Translations under genes and position numbers: made by a program
The notes under the pieces: model-generated
Database searches by the model: none
The model's input: the letters and a program-made list of their open reading frames with translations, nothing else
Told to the model about the DNA's origin: nothing
DNA from: Thalassotalea euphylliae
Lineage (GTDB): Bacteria > Pseudomonadota > Gammaproteobacteria > Enterobacterales > Alteromonadaceae
Direction of reading: 5' to 3'
Length of the DNA: 64,000 nt
Assembly: GCF_003390395.1 (NCBI RefSeq)
Contig: NZ_QUOV01000001.1
Coordinates: 2,666,001-2,730,000, forward strand
Shown here: positions 59,001-64,000 of the stretch, piece by piece
How the letters are laid out: each line of letters opens with the position of its first letter
Numbering within the stretch: position 1 is the stretch's first letter

Positions 59001-62000
59001 ACTTTCATCTAAGCTGATATTAGCTGGTAAGCCTGCCAAATTGAGTGAACCGATATCCGCTGAAAATTGGCCGTCACTGCCAAAGTTGCGAACAAAAATG
59101 CCATAACTGTTATTCGTCGGATTAGTTTCTAAATTAAAGCCTGACCAAGTAATCGCAAAGCCGCCGCCCGGCAAACCAACAACATCCGGTTGTTGGTCAG
59201 TACTGACATTACCAACATTGACTGTGGTTTGGTTATCAATGCGCTCGCCCGTTGCATCAAATTGTTGGGCAACGATGCGATCTGGGGTTGCAGTGTCATA
59301 GAAAGCAACTACAAAACCGCCATTATCGGTTGACGCAACACGTGCTTGGTACTGAAGGCCGCTGACATTATCATTAACCCTGAATTCATCGCCGACCGTA
59401 TTGGCGCTGTTATCATAAATTTGCGCATAGGTGCCCCAGCTATTGCCATCAGTGTCATTGGTATAAACAACAACAAAGCCACCACCGCTCAGCGCCACGA
59501 TATCTGGATCAAATTCAGTGCCTGGATTGCCCGGCACAGTAAATTCACTACCTGCTGGCGAACCATCAAGGTTGTATAAACGACCATTGATAGTGCCGCT
59601 GCTATCTTGCCATGTTACCGCTAATGTATTATTAGCAAGCTGGGTCACTTCCACTTGCGACTGGGTGCCAGTTGCTAATTCATTAACTAAGATCTCGCCT
59701 GTGGTTGGCAGCATATTGCTATCAAATAGGCGCAGGAAGGCACCGCTGTTATCAATATTACCGGTTTGATCACCATTGCCTTGCCAGGTTGCGGCAAAGC
59801 CGCCGTTATTCAGTGCGACGAGTCCGGGAGCCGCTTGCGTACTGACCGTCGTCTCGTTAACAATAAACTCATCACCAATGGGGTTACCGCTAAAGTCAAA
59901 TTGGCGGGCAATAATGCCTAGACCACTAGCATCAACGCCATTATTATCTTGCCACGCGATGACAAAACCATTGGCGGTTTCAACCACGATTGGCAATGTT
60001 TGCTCACCAAACGTTGACGTATTAACGACGACTTCATTGCCGTAATGTGTTCCGTCTGGCGAAAAAATTTGCGCAAAGATGCCGTTGCCACTGCCGTCTT
60101 GTGCACCATCCGATTGCCAAGTAACCACATAGTAACCATTAAAATCGCCTGTGGTTTGGCTAAAGGCGGTAATATTAGGTAACGTCTGATTACCCGGTAA
60201 ATAGCTGTTAACTAGCACATCGCCGCCCTGCGCTGTACTGCCATCAGCAACGGGAGTGACTTCCAATGTAAAGGTTTGATTGCTATTCGAGCCGCCATCC
60301 CCATCGCTAACGCGAATCGCAACTTCGCGATTTAACACTGGCCCAGCAGAGCTATTGGCATAGGTGATATTTTGCAGCAATGCCGTGACCGCATCAGGAG
60401 TGGCATTAGCGTTAAAGTCGATTTGAAGCGGGCTGCCCGCCTGCCCGTCACTGACAAGGGTACCGATATTAGTGCCTTGATAGCTGATCGCCGCGCCACT
60501 TACCCCAATTTCTCCGGTACCTGTGCCTTGATTGCGCACTGACCAGTTGTCTTGACTCGCCGCATCTTGCACTTCATCTAAACTGCCATAACCACTGATC
60601 ACGCTCAGCCATAACGAGCCACCGTCTAAATCAGCCGAGTCAAAATCCAATAAATCAACGCCAGCTAAGAAGGTTTGTGGGCCACTATCTTCGGCCAGTG
60701 AAACCATGTCAGGTAAGTTACTAATATCCGGATTTAGCTGACGAACAACATCGCCCGCTGGGCCAACTAACTGTTGGCCAATTTCATAAGTACTGTTGGT
60801 CGGTGTGGTTAAGTTAAAGCCAGACCAAATCACGGCCGCACTATTAGCGCCGACCGCCACTACGGTATTTTGATGATCTGTGCTTGGCCCATTGCCAACA
60901 AACAGTGGGCCATCAATTTTCGTTGGTGTGGTGCCAGAGACATCAAACTCTTGCGCATAAATATTGTCAGCACCGCCGCCAACATTACTGCCCCATACCA
61001 CCATGACATTGCCATTGGCCAAGGTGGTCACTTCAGCGGCATCTTGGCTGGTCCAAGCGGTTTGGGCGGTATTAACAATAAATTCGTCACCAATAAAGCT
61101 GCCATCCGCGCCGATACGTTGCCCTCTAAAGCCCCAGAAGTTGGTGTCAAATTCATTGATAAAATGTCCCCAAATCACTAAGAAGGAGCCATCGTTGAGC
61201 ACAGTAACACTAGGTTCAATCCAAATATCACCAGACTCAGTGCTATTAACCTGAAACTCTGCCACTAGCTCGTTACCGTTGGCAGGGTTAAAAATGCGGG
61301 CATCAATATCATCACCCGTTGACGTATTCCACGCCACCAACAATGCACTGTTGGTGGCCGCCATGGCGGCATAACTTTGGTTGCCAGAAAATGAGGTATT
61401 AGCCAAGGTTTCCTGGCCTGTTGGCACACCAGCATTATCAAAATAACGCAGCGCAACAGCATCACCGCTAATATCCGCTAACGTGCCATCATTGCTGGTA
61501 AATGAAACGACAAAGCCGCCACTGGGAATGGCAGTAACAAAAGGCTCATTTTGGGTATTTGCCGCTAAGGTATTCACCTGAATTTCACTGCCTAATAAAC
61601 TACCATCAGCAGCGACACGCTGAGCAAAGACGTTAGTATTAGTGCTTTCGTCACTCAATGGTCCTGACCAGACGACGACAAAACTGCCGTCGCTTAAACC
61701 TGCGACCCGTGGCTGCTGCTGATCGCCAAAAGTGCGCTCATTAATTTGAATTTCATTGCCCAAGGCCTCACCAACATCATTAAAACGTTGTGCGAAAATG
61801 CCACCGCTATTGCCGTCTTGTGCTTCTTGCGACTCCCAAACCACCACATAGCCACCACCGACCAAAGTCGCCGCCGCAGGTGTGACTTGATTGCCAGTTT
61901 GGAATTGATTGATGATGTCGCGATCAAACAGCAGTTCGCTACCGGTATCGTCTTGATTAAAGGCAAGTGCAATGCTGGATAAATTGGAGATTTGATTGCC

Positions 62001-64000
62001 ACTGTCGGCGACAAATACACTTAAGGTGCGGCTTGGTGGTGCATCGCTGGTTGTGCCATACCCTAACGCTTCCAGTAAAGCTTCAACTGATTGCTCAGTG
62101 GTGTTAGCGCCAAGATTAATGGTTAAGTCTTGGCCATTTTGACCATCTAGCACACCGTCAATCGTGGCAAAGTTAGTTCCTTCAAAACTGATATCTGTGC
62201 CAGATACGCCAATTTGCCCGGTTCCTGTCCCTTGATTAACGACACCTAAGGTATCTTCAAAGCTAGATACTGAAGTAAATGACAGCTCCACGCGGCCATT
62301 AACTAAGCTATTACTGCCGTTATATTCAAAGTTAATCGCCGGATCGATAATCGCTAATTGGTTTTGAACATCAGCTTCGTCAAAAGTCGCGCTCGGTTCG
62401 ACATCTTCAACCAATAAGTTTGGCGGGTTAATGGCGGTAGTATGGTCAATAAAGATCTGCATCGGCCCAGTAACGCCGCCATCTCCATCGCTAATACGCA
62501 GGCCAAGGTATTGATCGCCAATGACATTATTTTGCGAGGCGTAAGTCAGACTCTCAACTAGCGTTTGCACCGCCATCGCCGTTGCGTTGCTATTAAAGTC
62601 AACCCGTAAACCAGCCCCGCCGGTGCCATCTTCGGTGCTATCTAGCGTACCTATGCTAGTACCTTGGTATTGCACGTCGTTGCCAGTCAGTTGTATTTGG
62701 CCAGTGCCAGTGCCCGTTGAGGCAATCGCCAGCAAATCGTCGGCATCACTTGCAGTTAAGTGGAATAGGTCTAAATAACCGCCATCAAAATTTGCCGAGT
62801 CGCTATCAGTGAGTAACACATCCGTGTCAATATGCACAGGCACGGCAGAGTTGGACTGCACAATTTGACGAACGCTGGTTAAATCATCCAGTATAGGATT
62901 AGCTTGGCGGTTAAAATCGGCGGAATTGCCAAAAATATTTTGATATATATCCCAACTACTGCCGCCCGCACTGGTAATATTAAAATCCGCCCAAACGCCT
63001 AGATAATTACTGGTATTGCCAAGCGCTACCAGATTTAGTGTGTCGGCTGAGGATACCGAGGTACTGCTGACTAATACCTCGCCATTAATAGGGGCGCCAT
63101 TAGTGTCAAATTCTCTGACAAATGCACCATCACTATCACCAGCACCATTACCGTCCCAACCGACAACAAAATTTCCGTTAGCCAGCGTAATTACACTCGG
63201 GTTAGCTTGCTGATTAACTGTCGTTTGATTCGCTTGAATAGCACTGCCATTGGTGGTGCCGTCCGAGTTAAAGCGCTGAACAAAGACACCACTGCTACTG
63301 CCGTCGTTATCCGTTTGGAAGGCAACGACAAAACTACCGTCATTAAAGGCCGCCACTTGCGCAACAGATTGATTACCACTGCCTAAGAACACGTCAATTT
63401 CAGCACCAACTGGATTACCATTGTTATCAAAACGCTGCGCGACAACATCATTGCTACTACCACCAGTTTGGCCGTTAGAAATCCAAGTGGCAATAAAGCC
63501 GCCATTAAAGCTGGCAATGTGGGATGAAAACTGACTGCTAGTGGTGGTTGTATTGGCAATAAATTCATCCGCTACTGGACTGCCATCAGCATTGAATAAA
63601 CGAATGGCAATATCGCTGTTGTCTGTCCATGAGGCGGCAAATTTACCGTCACTCAATGCGGTTAAGGCAACACTGGACTCCGATGTATCGGTTAATGCTC
63701 GCAGGTTAAATTCAGCGCCAAGCGGCGTGCCATCGGCGGCAAAGCGTTGAGCATGAACCCCTTGACCCGGATCGTTAATGCCCGCACCATCCCAAGCAAT
63801 CACAAAACTGCCATCAGTAAGCACGGCAACGTCTGGATTAGTCTGGCTGCTAGTGGTACTGGTATTGACCTGAAATTCACGCCCCTGCGCTATGCCATTA
63901 GCATCAAAACGCTGAGCATAAATGCCGATACTACTGCCGTCTTGGATTTGTGAATACCAAGTCACCACATAACTACCGTCAGAGCCACTGTCGGCACGCG
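44028..64000 (-). CDS. Giant repetitive secreted protein, probable type I adhesin (N-terminus beyond window)
   Basis: The frame is open to the right edge; about 6,656 residues are visible and the true start is missing. From the visible N-terminal side it contains: five blocks of VVTWQS-type repeats (64000-55690) alternating with five larger beta domains (DGGxL, GTGTGQIGVSG, NANAT); one Ig/cadherin-like domain (55690-55360); seven PKD-like domains with (V/I)DWGDG (55360-53375); nine Calx-beta domains (53375-50215); about sixteen PKD-like domains (50215-45750); a further WGDG domain (45750-45490); a globular beta domain (45490-44890); a 40-residue tandem repeat (44760-44200); and a C-terminal tail ending DRYDDFQMWLR. 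The repeats carry many acidic residues suited to calcium binding. No RTX nonapeptides are visible. With the ABC/HlyD genes just downstream, it is most likely a cell-surface adhesin or matrix protein. Confidence 0.85.
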   Translation of the reverse strand, partial: RADSGSDGSYVVTWYSQIQDGSSIGIYAQRFDANGIAQGREFQVNTSTTSSQTNPDVAVLTDGSFVIAWDGAGINDPGQGVHAQRFAADGTPLGAEFNLRALTDTSESSVALTALSDGKFAASWTDNSDIAIRLFNADGSPVADEFIANTTTTSSQFSSHIASFNGGFIATWISNGQTGGSSNDVVAQRFDNNGNPVGAEIDVFLGSGNQSVAQVAAFNDGSFVVAFQTDNDGSSSGVFVQRFNSDGTTNGSAIQANQTTVNQQANPSVITLANGNFVVGWDGNGAGDSDGAFVREFDTNGAPINGEVLVSSTSVSSADTLNLVALGNTSNYLGVWADFNITSAGGSSWDIYQNIFGNSADFNRQANPILDDLTSVRQIVQSNSAVPVHIDTDVLLTDSDSANFDGGYLDLFHLTASDADDLLAIASTGTGTGQIQLTGNDVQYQGTSIGTLDSTEDGTGGAGLRVDFNSNATAMAVQTLVESLTYASQNNVIGDQYLGLRISDGDGGVTGPMQIFIDHTTAINPPNLLVEDVEPSATFDEADVQNQLAIIDPAINFEYNGSNSLVNGRVELSFTSVSSFEDTLGVVNQGTGTGQIGVSGTDISFEGTNFATIDGVLDGQNGQDLTINLGANTTEQSVEALLEALGYGTTSDAPPSRTLSVFVADSGNQISNLSSIALAFNQDDTGSELLFDRDIINQFQTGNQVTPAAATLVGGGYVVVWESQEAQDGNSGGIFAQRFNDVGEALGNEIQINERTFGDQQQPRVAGLSDGSFVVVWSGPLSDESTNTNVFAQRVAADGSLLGSEIQVNTLAANTQNEPFVTAIPSGGFVVSFTSNDGTLADISGDAVALRYFDNAGVPTGQETLANTSFSGNQSYAAMAATNSALLVAWNTSTGDDIDARIFNPANGNELVAEFQVNSTESGDIWIEPSVTVLNDGSFLVIWGHFINEFDTNFWGFRGQRIGADGSFIGDEFIVNTAQTAWTSQDAAEVTTLANGNVMVVWGSNVGGGADNIYAQEFDVSGTTPTKIDGPLFVGNGPSTDHQNTVVAVGANSAAVIWSGFNLTTPTNSTYEIGQQLVGPAGDVVRQLNPDISNLPDMVSLAEDSGPQTFLAGVDLLDFDSADLDGGSLWLSVISGYGSLDEVQDAASQDNWSVRNQGTGTGEIGVSGAAISYQGTNIGTLVSDGQAGSPLQIDFNANATPDAVTALLQNITYANSSAGPVLNREVAIRVSDGDGGSNSNQTFTLEVTPVADGSTAQGGDVLVNSYLPGNQTLPNITAFSQTTGDFNGYYVVTWQSDGAQDGSGNGIFAQIFSPDGTHYGNEVVVNTSTFGEQTLPIVVETANGFVIAWQDNNGVDASGLGIIARQFDFSGNPIGDEFIVNETTVSTQAAPGLVALNNGGFAATWQGNGDQTGNIDNSGAFLRLFDSNMLPTTGEILVNELATGTQSQVEVTQLANNTLAVTWQDSSGTINGRLYNLDGSPAGSEFTVPGNPGTEFDPDIVALSGGGFVVVYTNDTDGNSWGTYAQIYDNSANTVGDEFRVNDNVSGLQYQARVASTDNGGFVVAFYDTATPDRIVAQQFDATGERIDNQTTVNVGNVSTDQQPDVVGLPGGGFAITWSGFNLETNPTNNSYGIFVRNFGSDGQFSADIGSLNLAGLPANISLDESDVPQLLIPSVDLDGGIGNNFDGGMLWINVIEGYGEAAQFPDSNQQDNFSVRDQGNGAGQIGVSGSTISIGGVAFATIVDDGQNGSRLAIEFNANATQEALTALIQNITYLNGSDGPANNRTISVRVNDGNGASTLNNMVNLTVNPIPDGATPQGDDIQVNTFEANDQQNSAVTELSDGSIVVVWRSNLQDGWQEGIVAQRFDSNGAPIGNEFIVNEYTPQGQNLPSVAAVNGGFVVAWQGRGESDTAGVHARLFDLNGVPQGGDFTLNDTLTSTQDMVNLTALANGGFAAVWDGNGAGDANGIFLRLFDANGNPTTSEILANEVATGTQTVPRISQLSDGKLAVVWLESSAVEGRLFNSDGTPFAGDFSIPGNPGNESEPAIAALSGGGFVVIYTNSTDGSGSGVYGQLLNNSGNLVGSEFRVNEATANGQSQPEVTATANGGFAVSYYTANNPDRILVQQFDQDANLIDGPIVANQGNVSTDWEPNIAGLSSGGFVTTWSGFNQEDSNTNTYGIFMRLFGSDGQFVRSQAPEVQLAASAINFTENEVNFAPQTLIIGAGVADIDSTDFDGGQLVISRISSYGQGDQLGRQPFFPQDNLSIFDQGSNPGQIGLTGNAVFYSGAQIGTLASSGLNDSPLVVNFNANATAQGIEALLEAVNYRNISDAPEPTRTYSVRVTDGDGGSSFASSIDVNISQNLDGNEPTLVPERIANTTLAGSQDVSAATALFDETTGELAGYVVTWQSGGEVFMRIYDADNNPIGSEIQVNQTTLNTQDNAQVQGLANGTFVVSWNSDGNDAQDASGDAIIARIFNNDGTIDAGASHGGNEFIVNTTTSSTQTNSQLAAMPNGNFIVVWQDNGGALGDSSSVAIIAQRYDVDGNALGGEFRINTTTTSAQDLPDVSPLSPSGALPQGGYIVTWQSPDGSSDGVFAQVLDNNGNLVGPELAVNSITSGNQTNISVGGLANGDFVIVWQEPSADLGGTGIYGQRFTFSGSDPVSVGQQFRVNDIQANSQTDPHIVGLDTGGFVVSYSQFDGSGDGIFIQEFDTNGQLIDRAQQVNQNTSSTQYQSALAALPNGGFIVSWSSFNSPNNYDIQLQRFENQAPQVTDFGVQGNEDEVVTIDASLFINAFDDPEGEPLQQVQIITPPINGALSFNGSPVTPGQLIDVVDLQNGTLSFLGNPNFNGIDQFTWSGSDGVNFADPAATNITLLPINDAPGLDVGSDDTGIEGIATNLFTHTINFADPDGDTFSISIDWGDSTPIQQISTDNTTVNTSHFYRDDGNYTVTVTVDDQAGQPNSVEQDSYNVVIDNVAPTLNLTGDNTVEQNATYSLTLGGVSDPGDDTVTQYSVDWGDGTVDIFDNVTAPLPETITHTYTEINSFTISVDLVDEDGTFEDVATKDIDVSAPAETITVDAGIDETINEGSAISRLVSFTDPTDQDPIGWNYEIDWGDGTVQTGLRSNDRDFNIFHQYADDGVYNVVVTVTDDAANQIGTDTFDVTVDDVIPTVSLFGATSVNEGSPLTLTGAIVDPGDDPVSEYVIDWGDGTVETITSDTFTSIEHTYADGPFGYTISVDVTNDDGTFLDAGSRFISVLNVAPTSTISGPTELDEGEEGTFTFGDITDPGVETVTSAVINWGDGTTTPYTGPGDYNHTFVDGNSLGNTIPNVRLEVTDEDGTHIAASQFVTINDVPPTVTISGAASADEGSTYTLSLSNLIDPGDDPVSEYLIDWGDGSAVQSVPISGDTNVDVDHIFADGPDSHTISVSIVNDDDTFPAGTLDVTINNVAPDTTATGADDVNVNDLYTLTLGTIVDPGDDTIVTNGITVDWGDGTVETFSSVGDVTHTYATDGLFTISVDLQDEDGIFTNVASKDVTVTIPGPLPFINVADLVVSEDGGSADFILRLSDTSTQTVTVEVDAVSGTASVASPSFSRDATFSSTILVTFNPGDTEQLVQIPIVNDTSNEQNRESFFINLANATNAIIGRSEVTGTIIDNEVIPGTAPVIRVNDVIVDESRAEAIFVLELDRPTSSTVTVDYTTQNASALSGSDYTAVSGTASFDPGEMVQNISVPLINDSLAETLETFNLLLSNVSNGVLTDAIGTATIDASDQAVSALPVISVADSIISEDGGFVELAIRLSAPSADIVSVRYTNSNGTATSGSPNFVVDAVLPNAELLNFAPGETLKTIRIPITNDTSNEQQGEVVFFNLFDEVNATLERTENAITIIDNETSLTGQPVIQIADMVVDENSAEVIFTLELDRASTDTVTVDYTTQNGSAESGLDYVAVSGTASFSPLEMVQNVSVPLINDSLAETLETFNLVLSNATNGLLTDAIGTATIDENDQALAALPVISVDDTTVSEDNGYVELVVRLSAPSSQTVSVTYANSNGTGTSGSPNFVVDAVLPNAETLNFAPGETVKTIRLPVVNDTSNEQQREVVFLNLSGEVNATLERTENAITIIDNETNLTGLPVIQVADMVVDENTAEVVFSLELDRASTDTVTVDFTTQNGSAESGLDYVAVSGTASFSPFEMVQNVRVPLINDSLAETLETFNLVLSNATNGVLTDSVGTASIDKNDQATTSTPIISVADTTVSEDQGYVELVVRLSAPSTQTVSVSYSNSNGTGTSGSPNFVVDAILPNTETLNFAPGETVKTIRLPVVNDTSNEQQREVVFLNLFNEVNATLERSENTITIVDNDNATGLPAILLSDPIVDEANNEVVFVLELTRPSADTVTFDYATVADTADTNDFTPVSGTASFRPFEVVQTVRVPLINDSLAETQEQFHLQISNVNGAIFADEMATATIAASDQATASTPTLFADDAFAYESDGYIEFVVQLTAPSASEVTVSYNAVTGTATVNTPNFVTDVVFPGTEELRFAPGETVKTIRLPIVDDTSLEPDETFSLVLFNAANADISTTPIVGTILEDGGATAPLAMSPVGDQTINEGDTLSLDIDFTDGRDAAFDGWRYSVDWDNDGIEDESGEVAPGSTSFNLTRFFADDQEASDITVNLFDSGSEEIATQTFSLTVENVIPTLPLSGNDDVVAGTPYTLTLGAIVDPGDDTIVVDGITVDWGDGTVETFPSIGDVTHTYAAAGDFTISISLEDEDGQFSDVATKAVTVNAPAATVDVVPQADANINEGDNFTRTINFTDGEDNGTAGWTVDIDWDGDGNADQSFATTTTNFDISNTFDDGDASPTVTVTVTDEAGESDSESFTVNVANVAPTAAISGDTNVDEGSTYTLTLGDIVDPGDDTVTNAVINWGDGTSTPYTGAGDYDHIFADGDTTPTIELEVTDEDDTFIAASLSISVDDVAPTLTIAGDLTVDEGSTYTLNLSNLIDPGINDTVTEYLIDWGDGSAVESVASLGDHPHIYSDGPNARTISVSIVNNDGTFPAGTFDITVNNVAPSAAISGDANVDEGSTYTLTLGDIVDPGDDTVTNAVINWGDGTSTPYTGAGDYDHIFADGDTTPTIELEVTDEDDTFIAASLSISVDDVAPTLTIAGDLTVDEGSIYTLNLSNLIDPGINDTVTEYLIDWGDGSPVESVASLGDHPHIFSDGPNARTISVSIVNIEGIFPGGTLDITVNNVAPDTTATGADTTIQNTLYTLTLGAIVDPGDDTIITNGITVDWGDGTVESFNSIGDVTHTYVTTGDFTISVSLEDEDGLFSDVATKAVTVNAPASAVDVAAQADANTNEGDTFTRTINFTDGEDNGTAGWTVDIDWDGDGNADQSFATTNNSFDISNTFADGNATPTVTVTVTDEAGESDSESFTVNVANVAPTAAISGDASIDEGSTYTLTLGDIVDPGDDTVTNAVINWGDGTSTTYTGAGDYNHVFADGVSGATVVLLVTDEDDTFIAASLNITINDVSPSVQLSGDASVNEGSTYTLSLSNLADPGDDPVSEYLIDWGDGSPVESVASLGGYNHVYADGDQNHTISVTIVNDDGVFPAAGTLDVTVNNVAPDTTATGANTAIQNALYTLTLGAIIDPGDDTIITNGITVDWGDGTVESFNSIGDVTHTYVTTGDFTISVSLEDEDGLFSDVATKAVTVNAPATSVDVVAQGDANINEGDTFTRTINFTDGEDNGAAGWTVDIDWDGDGNADQSFATTNNSFDISNSFDDGDASPTVTVTVTDEAGESDSESFTVNVANVAPTAAISGDASVNEGSTYTLTLGDIVDPGDDTVTNAVINWGDGNSTPYTGAGDYNHIFADGDTTPTIELEVTDEDGTFIAASLAISVNDVAPALTISGDLVVDEGSTYTLNLSNLIDPGTNDTVTEYLIDWGDGSPVESVASLGDHPHIYSDGPNARTISVSIVNTEGTFPAGTLDITVNNVAPDTTATGANTVDVNALYTLTLSDIVDPGDDTLVANGISVDWGDGTIESFNSVGDITHAYIAAGDFTISVSLEDEDGVFTDVATKNVTVEDTFTPPTGSGNMPEFSLRNDTVTLDLAINSSEPINEVLVDWGDGSPVESFPDTSALTHQYADLGLFDVSVQVVTDSGTFDLGVIDNIDVGLKVGEAAQFLSFFDPLGWQNSWTTEGLAIEHKAQTDNAGEAWTPASFVGFDSWQLPGQDIALGDLGVSGNTSLTSPVFQELDGTEGLRISLTDAVFNGSLTFTNLFANEGAGLHEAARIQLLADDGSLIEEMMVLGEADGNVDVTFATNQAFSYVVFNAGAYDGSNFVYGSYADDRNAAAAGDSNTGSDFYIDYLQFGYRPASDQASEFANSAALSQSASISLSKDFEAIPDKGGLKESNVGLQSVSDSEKSNSAHLHSFDVKFDYDSLAAGEVVRQSDAHLPEKVDDSGKVFGANLHSFDVKFDYDSLAAGKVVRESDADLPEKVDDSGKAFAPNLHSFDVKFDYDSLAAGEVVRQSDADLPEKVDDSGKAFAPNLHSFDVKFDYDSLAAGEVVRQSDANVPQQLIDGEKESAESDHTFDVTFDFNRLMSTESKATDNVEMVAKLAATKGSPLLELPELVEYANAETIPWEDQLIDRYDDFQMWLR
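44200..44760 (-). repeat. 120-bp tandem repeat encoding a 40-residue FDVKFDYDSL module
   Basis: Four well-conserved in-frame copies encode LHSFDVKFDYDSLAAGEVVR followed by QSDADLPEKVDDSGKAFAPN or close variants. A degenerate fifth (HTFDVTFDFNRLM) lies on the C-terminal side. The period is exactly 120 bp. The copies are very similar in DNA (compare 44335-44400, 44455-44520, 44575-44640 and 44695-44730). All lie in the last 250 residues of the giant protein. Confidence 0.95.
45750..50215 (-). repeat. PKD-like domain array with four-type higher-order repeat
   Basis: Four domain types recur: W (IDWDGDGNADQSF), X (AVINWGDGTSTPYTG), Y (EYLIDWGDGS) and Z (GITVDWGDGTVE). After two lead domains the order is W X Y X Y Z, W X Y Z, W X Y Z. 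The W units near 46600, 47710 and 49375 are about 1.1 and 1.66 kb apart. The longer gap holds an extra X-Y pair of about 540 bp, whose two copies are nearly identical in DNA. Confidence 0.85.
50215..53375 (-). repeat. Nine Calx-beta domains in an alternating two-type array
   Basis: Odd-numbered domains have the SEDGG / VRLSAPS pattern and mostly a (F)NFAPGETVKTIRLP block. Even-numbered domains have VDE / LELDRAS and a SGTASFSP...VPLINDSLAETLE block. The A-B pair (about 690 bp) is thus the unit of duplication, and pairs near 51260-52500 are the most similar to each other. Confidence 0.85.

Overview
The window reads as the chromosome of a marine gammaproteobacterium, most likely Alteromonadales near Colwellia or Thalassotalea. 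That placement is an inference from the nusA-infB and rnf-nth neighbourhoods, a CsrD-type regulator, an MSHA-like pilin, moderately AT-rich DNA and the style of the secreted proteins. I see no rRNA, tRNA, CRISPR array, transposase, integrase or prophage.

Layout. 1-2742 (minus) is the rimP-nusA-infB translation/transcription operon, with infB running off the left edge. Its promoter is followed by a long leader holding two tandem minus-strand terminators. 2923-4797 is a CsrD-like degenerate GGDEF/EAL protein. 4946-11123 is a complete rsxABCDGE (Rnf) redox-pump operon, followed by an endonuclease III paralog that lacks the Fe-S cluster. 12070-18100 is a patchwork: TauE-type exporter with divergent AraC regulator, canonical nth, an outer-membrane barrel with divergent membrane LytTR regulator, an orphan second copy of the last 48 codons of nth, a threonine-aldolase-like enzyme and a decayed AraC gene. 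The duplicated nth tail brackets the barrel/LytTR pair and marks it as inserted DNA.

18158-39880 carries ordinary metabolic and regulatory genes. They include a membrane XRE regulator with cytochrome b561, an MSHA-like pilin, a dksA2-COG0523 zinc-starvation pair behind a perfect Zur-like palindrome, TetR with a lipase-like lipoprotein, and an SRPBCC-AraC pair divergent from a hydrolase-SDR pair. They also include a Rdx/SelW-like protein, a membrane peroxiredoxin-like protein, gloA, an EAL-CBS-GGDEF protein, an aminotransferase, an M28 peptidase, a cupin, a GNAT, a DUF885 lipoprotein, MscS and a small secreted helical protein. Several convergent gene pairs are separated by clear bidirectional terminators.

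39973-64000 (minus) is a type I secretion locus. One giant gene, open to the right edge with about 6,656 residues visible, is followed by a small PEP-CTERM-like protein, a PrtD/LapB-type ABC exporter and an HlyD-type adaptor. From its visible N-terminal side, the giant protein has five blocks of VVTW-type repeats, five larger beta domains, an Ig/cadherin-like domain, seven PKD-like domains, nine Calx-beta domains and about seventeen more PKD-like domains. It ends with a globular domain, a 40-residue tandem repeat (four good copies and one degenerate) and a short tail without RTX nonapeptides. It is most simply a surface adhesin or biofilm matrix protein exported by the adjacent ABC/HlyD pair, which would need an outer-membrane TolC encoded elsewhere.
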